A stretch of 64,000 nt of DNA from Siphonodentalium dalli (lineage: Eukaryota > Mollusca > Scaphopoda > Gadilida > Siphonodentaliidae). The notes under the pieces were generated by a model, which searched no databases, had not been told where the DNA came from, and saw only the letters and a list, made by a program, of their open reading frames with translations. Positions 61,085-64,000 of this stretch are shown in pieces; the stretch's first letter is position 1; each line of letters opens with the position of its first letter. Both the position numbers and the translations under genes were made by a program. Location of the stretch: positions 195,887,948 through 195,951,947 of the forward strand of contig CP136064.1 of the NCBI GenBank assembly GCA_032622095.1, written 5' to 3'.

Positions 61085-61850
61085 AAAAATGTGTAAATAG
61101 TGGCCAGAGCCTGGCAGAGGCAGAGGCTCTGTCCAAATTTTATAATATGTAAATAGTGGCCGGAGGATCTGTCCAAATATTTAAAAATATGTATAGTCTG
61201 TCCAAATTTAAAAATAAAATATGTAAATAGTGGCCGGAGGCTATGTCCAAATTATTATATATGTAAATAGTGGCCGGAGGCTCTGTCCAAATATTTAAAA
61301 ATATGTATAAATAGTGGCCGGAGGCTCTGTCCAAATTAAAAAAATAAAATATGTAAATAGTGGCCGGAGGATCTCTCCAAATAATTTAAAATGTATAGTG
61401 ACCGGAGGCTCTGTCCAAATATTTTTTAAATATGTAAATAGTGGCTGGAGGCTCTGTCCAAATATTGAAAAATATGTATAAATAGTGGCCGGAGGCTTTG
61501 TCCAATTTTCGAAATGTGTAAGTAGATGCCTGAGGCTTTGTCCAAATCATTATATATGTAAATAGTGGCCGGAGGCTCTGTCCAAATATTTAAAAATATA
61601 TATAAATAGTGGCCGGAGGCTCTGTCCAAATTTTAAAAATAAAATATGCAAATGGTGGCCGGAGGCTATGTCCAAATTATTAAATACGTAAACAGTGGCC
61701 AGAGGCTCTGTCCAAATTTTAAAATATGTAAATAGTGGCCGGAGGATCTCTCCAAATATTAAAAATGTATAAATAGTGACCGGATGCTCTGTCCAAATTT
61801 TATAATATGTAAATAGTAGCTGGAGGCTTTGTCCAAATATTTTAAAATAC
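61085..61850. repeat. Minisatellite, 35-60-bp unit
   Basis: About 15 copies of ATGTAAATAGTGGCCGGAGG then CTCTGTCCAAATATTTAAAA, with variable AT spacers. ORFs on the minus strand come from the repeat. It may lie in the first intron of the MADF gene. Confidence 0.95.
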
Positions 61851-61929
61851 CATGCAACATATAACCGGAGTTACAAGACACTCAATATACATATTAATAA
61901 ACAGTTTTTCACTGTAAGCGATTTGATTT

Positions 61930-62775
61930 TATATGACACTAGCAGGGTTACCCGGCGTTGCCCAGGTTAATGCATGCTGTGGATATTTGTTGGGAATAGA
62001 GAATGCTCTTGCTAAAAGTGTTATACGTTTTCTCATAAATTGTATATTCAAATAGCATCACAAAACATGATTATTACAGTCATGGAATATAAGTAGTGGC
62101 TCACCTTGTCAATTGTCTTTCTGTTTATCGCGATTAATCCGTTCCACCAATAATGAAGTATTTATTTATTTACAACTGCGTATACATTAGACGTTATAAT
62201 ATGATACATGAACATCATAAACACATTAGTTCGATAAAAGATGATAACTGGGTTTTACATATTGAGATGTATCAATCAATCTAGTGGGTTGGACTAAGAT
62301 CTCGAGGACACCTGGCTATCATATCTCCACGAAGATACAGATGTTTCAAAGAAATTTCCAGGTGCTCCTCTGTTCATGGTGCTATATATGGGCTAAATAT
62401 TCTTAGTTTAAACGAAATGTTGCTGCGCCCATATATCAGCTACATGTGCCAGGCACAGAGCGAGATTTTGAGTTGTTTATGTCAGTCGATGAGTCTGTTC
62501 TAAACGCCTTGTCAGATGTCAGTATTGGTAGGATCCTGAAAACTCTTGTGCTACTAACTGCATTTTGTTGTATATCAGAAGAAACTATATTTGACTGCAC
62601 ACTGTGACCACTATTTTTGAACAGGCCTTCCATATATCTTGACAAATTGTAACTTTTTTGTGGAAACTGTATTGAATGGAACAGACTAAATTTTGTTATT
62701 ATATATAGCAATCTTATCAATGATAGTGCATATCCGCTCGCCATCCGTGACGCAAAGGACACCAAATGTGATTTA
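61930..62775. mobile_element. Repeat opening with ACCCGGCGTTGCCCAGG
   Basis: AGCAGGGTTACCCGGCGTTG then CCCAGGTTAATGC near 61945 is a phrase that many invertebrate interspersed repeats carry near one end. No transposon protein is seen downstream. It grades into the ~140-bp tandem repeat and may belong to the same element. Confidence 0.4.
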
Positions 62776-64000
62776 ATTCATGGTATATCATTAGAGAAAA
62801 ACGTGTATGAATTTGGTGGAATTTGGTTTATTAAATCAATTGTTGATGCAACGCTGACTCGAACAACGCCATATTGCGAAGGTGACTATGTATTCGTTTG
62901 GTGGAAATCAGCGACAAAACTATTTCACCATATTTTGTAATTTCCCCTCCCACCAACAGCGTCATTTTAGAAAATTTTAACCCGCACCATTATCTTCCTT
63001 GTAAAAAGTTACCCCTCTTAGAACGCCTTGGTGCCATCTCGATTGTACCGCGTGAAGTTATATATAGAACACACACAGACAGACAAAAAGACAGACAGAC
63101 AGCACGATTTTATTTCTTGTATCATTTGAGAAGAACGTGTCTGAATTTGATGGTAATTGGTACTAAAAATATTTTGTATCATTTTTGGTGACCCTCCCGT
63201 CCCTATTTCGGACTCAAGCTGCACACACTAAGACTCATTAGAGATTAGAGATGCATATATATGAAATTGGTGAAAATTGGCGAGTATACAAATTCGTATC
63301 AAATTTAAGGTCCCCATATCTCTCACCCATAGGGCACCAATTTTGTGTATCTAAACCACACGATAAGATTCCTCGTATCACGGAGAAGAATATGTATCAA
63401 TCTGGTGGAAATCGGCACTAAACATATATATATAATTTGTTGTGTCCCTCTCATCTCTACACACCACTGACTCGAGTGGCCCCACTTGTGACACCCTTAA
63501 ACCACACGATTACACTCCTGATATCATGGAGATGATTGTTTATAAGTTTGGTGATAATCGGCGACTAAACAATTTTTTATCAAATTTGGTGCCAATCCCT
63601 CCTCTCTCACACAAACAGCACCATTATGGCGTCTTTAAATCACGATTAGATTCCTCGTATCATGGATAAGAACGTGTATCAATTTGGTGGAAATTGGCGC
63701 TAAAAAAATTATGCATAAATTTTGATGCCCCTGTCCCTTTCAATGCAACCCTGACTCGAATGAGGCCACACTTGACAGATAAAAGCCACACCATTAGACT
63801 CCTCATACCATGGAGATGATTTTGTATAAGTGTGGTGGCAATCGGCTACTTATTATCAAATTTAGTGCCCACCCCCTCCCAATCTCTCATCCAAAAACAA
63901 CAATTTGGCGTTGTTAAATCGCACAATTAGATTCCTTGTATCATGAAGAAGAATATATATATCAATTTGGTGGAAATCGGCGCTAAAATTAGTTTTATCA
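62776..64000. repeat. Diverged ~140-bp tandem repeat, running off the window
   Basis: The phrase TATCATGGAGAAGAATGTGT followed by ATCAATTTGGTGGAAATCGG recurs near 62782, 63118, 63377, 63523, 63657, 63797 and 63938. From 63377 on the spacing is 134-146 bp. A (CAGA)n tract with ACAGACAGACAAAAAG lies at 63067-63102. Non-coding. Confidence 0.8.

Overview
The window is intron-rich, AT-rich animal DNA. It carries one clear gene with GT-AG introns, several 3' ends of non-LTR retrotransposons, many short terminal-inverted-repeat (TIR) elements, and no bacterial-style gene packing. The T-box gene type, the CCGTCCG-rich repeats and the FEN-like transposon gene point to a marine invertebrate bilaterian, perhaps a lophotrochozoan. 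The species cannot be fixed from the sequence alone.

4.3-26.0 kb: a Tbx1/10-family T-box transcription factor on the + strand. Seven coding exons join in consistent phase to a protein of 411 residues. Exons 2-5 carry the T-box and are secure. Exon 1 and the two C-terminal exons rest on splice signals and phase agreement. Introns hold LINE 3' ends, a family of long-TIR elements with 9-bp target duplications (Mutator-like), TTAA-flanked (piggyBac-like) MITEs, a recurrent palindrome module, Helitron-like 3' ends and a (GA)n tract.

26-50 kb: no confident host gene. It holds another Mutator-like MITE just past the T-box stop, CCGTCCG-rich elements with a palindromic 5' end, more TTAA MITEs, a decayed minisatellite that flips orientation near 35.2 kb, a tandem pair of a TIR element (36.2-37.2 kb), a head-to-tail pair of 1.9-kb TIR elements (43.3-47.0 kb), and a foldback element (47.65-49.2 kb).

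50.3-54.2 kb: a 3.9-kb TIR element holding two convergent-origin, oppositely oriented, differently broken copies of a gene with a FEN/PIN-like motif pair and a cysteine-rich CxC tail. It is the most unusual coding content in the window.

54-64 kb: large palindromes and tandem arrays: a ~75-bp-arm palindrome at 55.6 kb, an array of nested GCGCAATAAGG palindromes at 56.1-56.5 kb, a ~0.4-kb diverged repeat at 58-60.4 kb, a probable first exon of a MADF-domain gene at 60.7 kb, a minisatellite at 61.1-61.85 kb and a ~140-bp tandem repeat running off the right edge.

All family assignments come from reading motifs by eye. No database search was possible.
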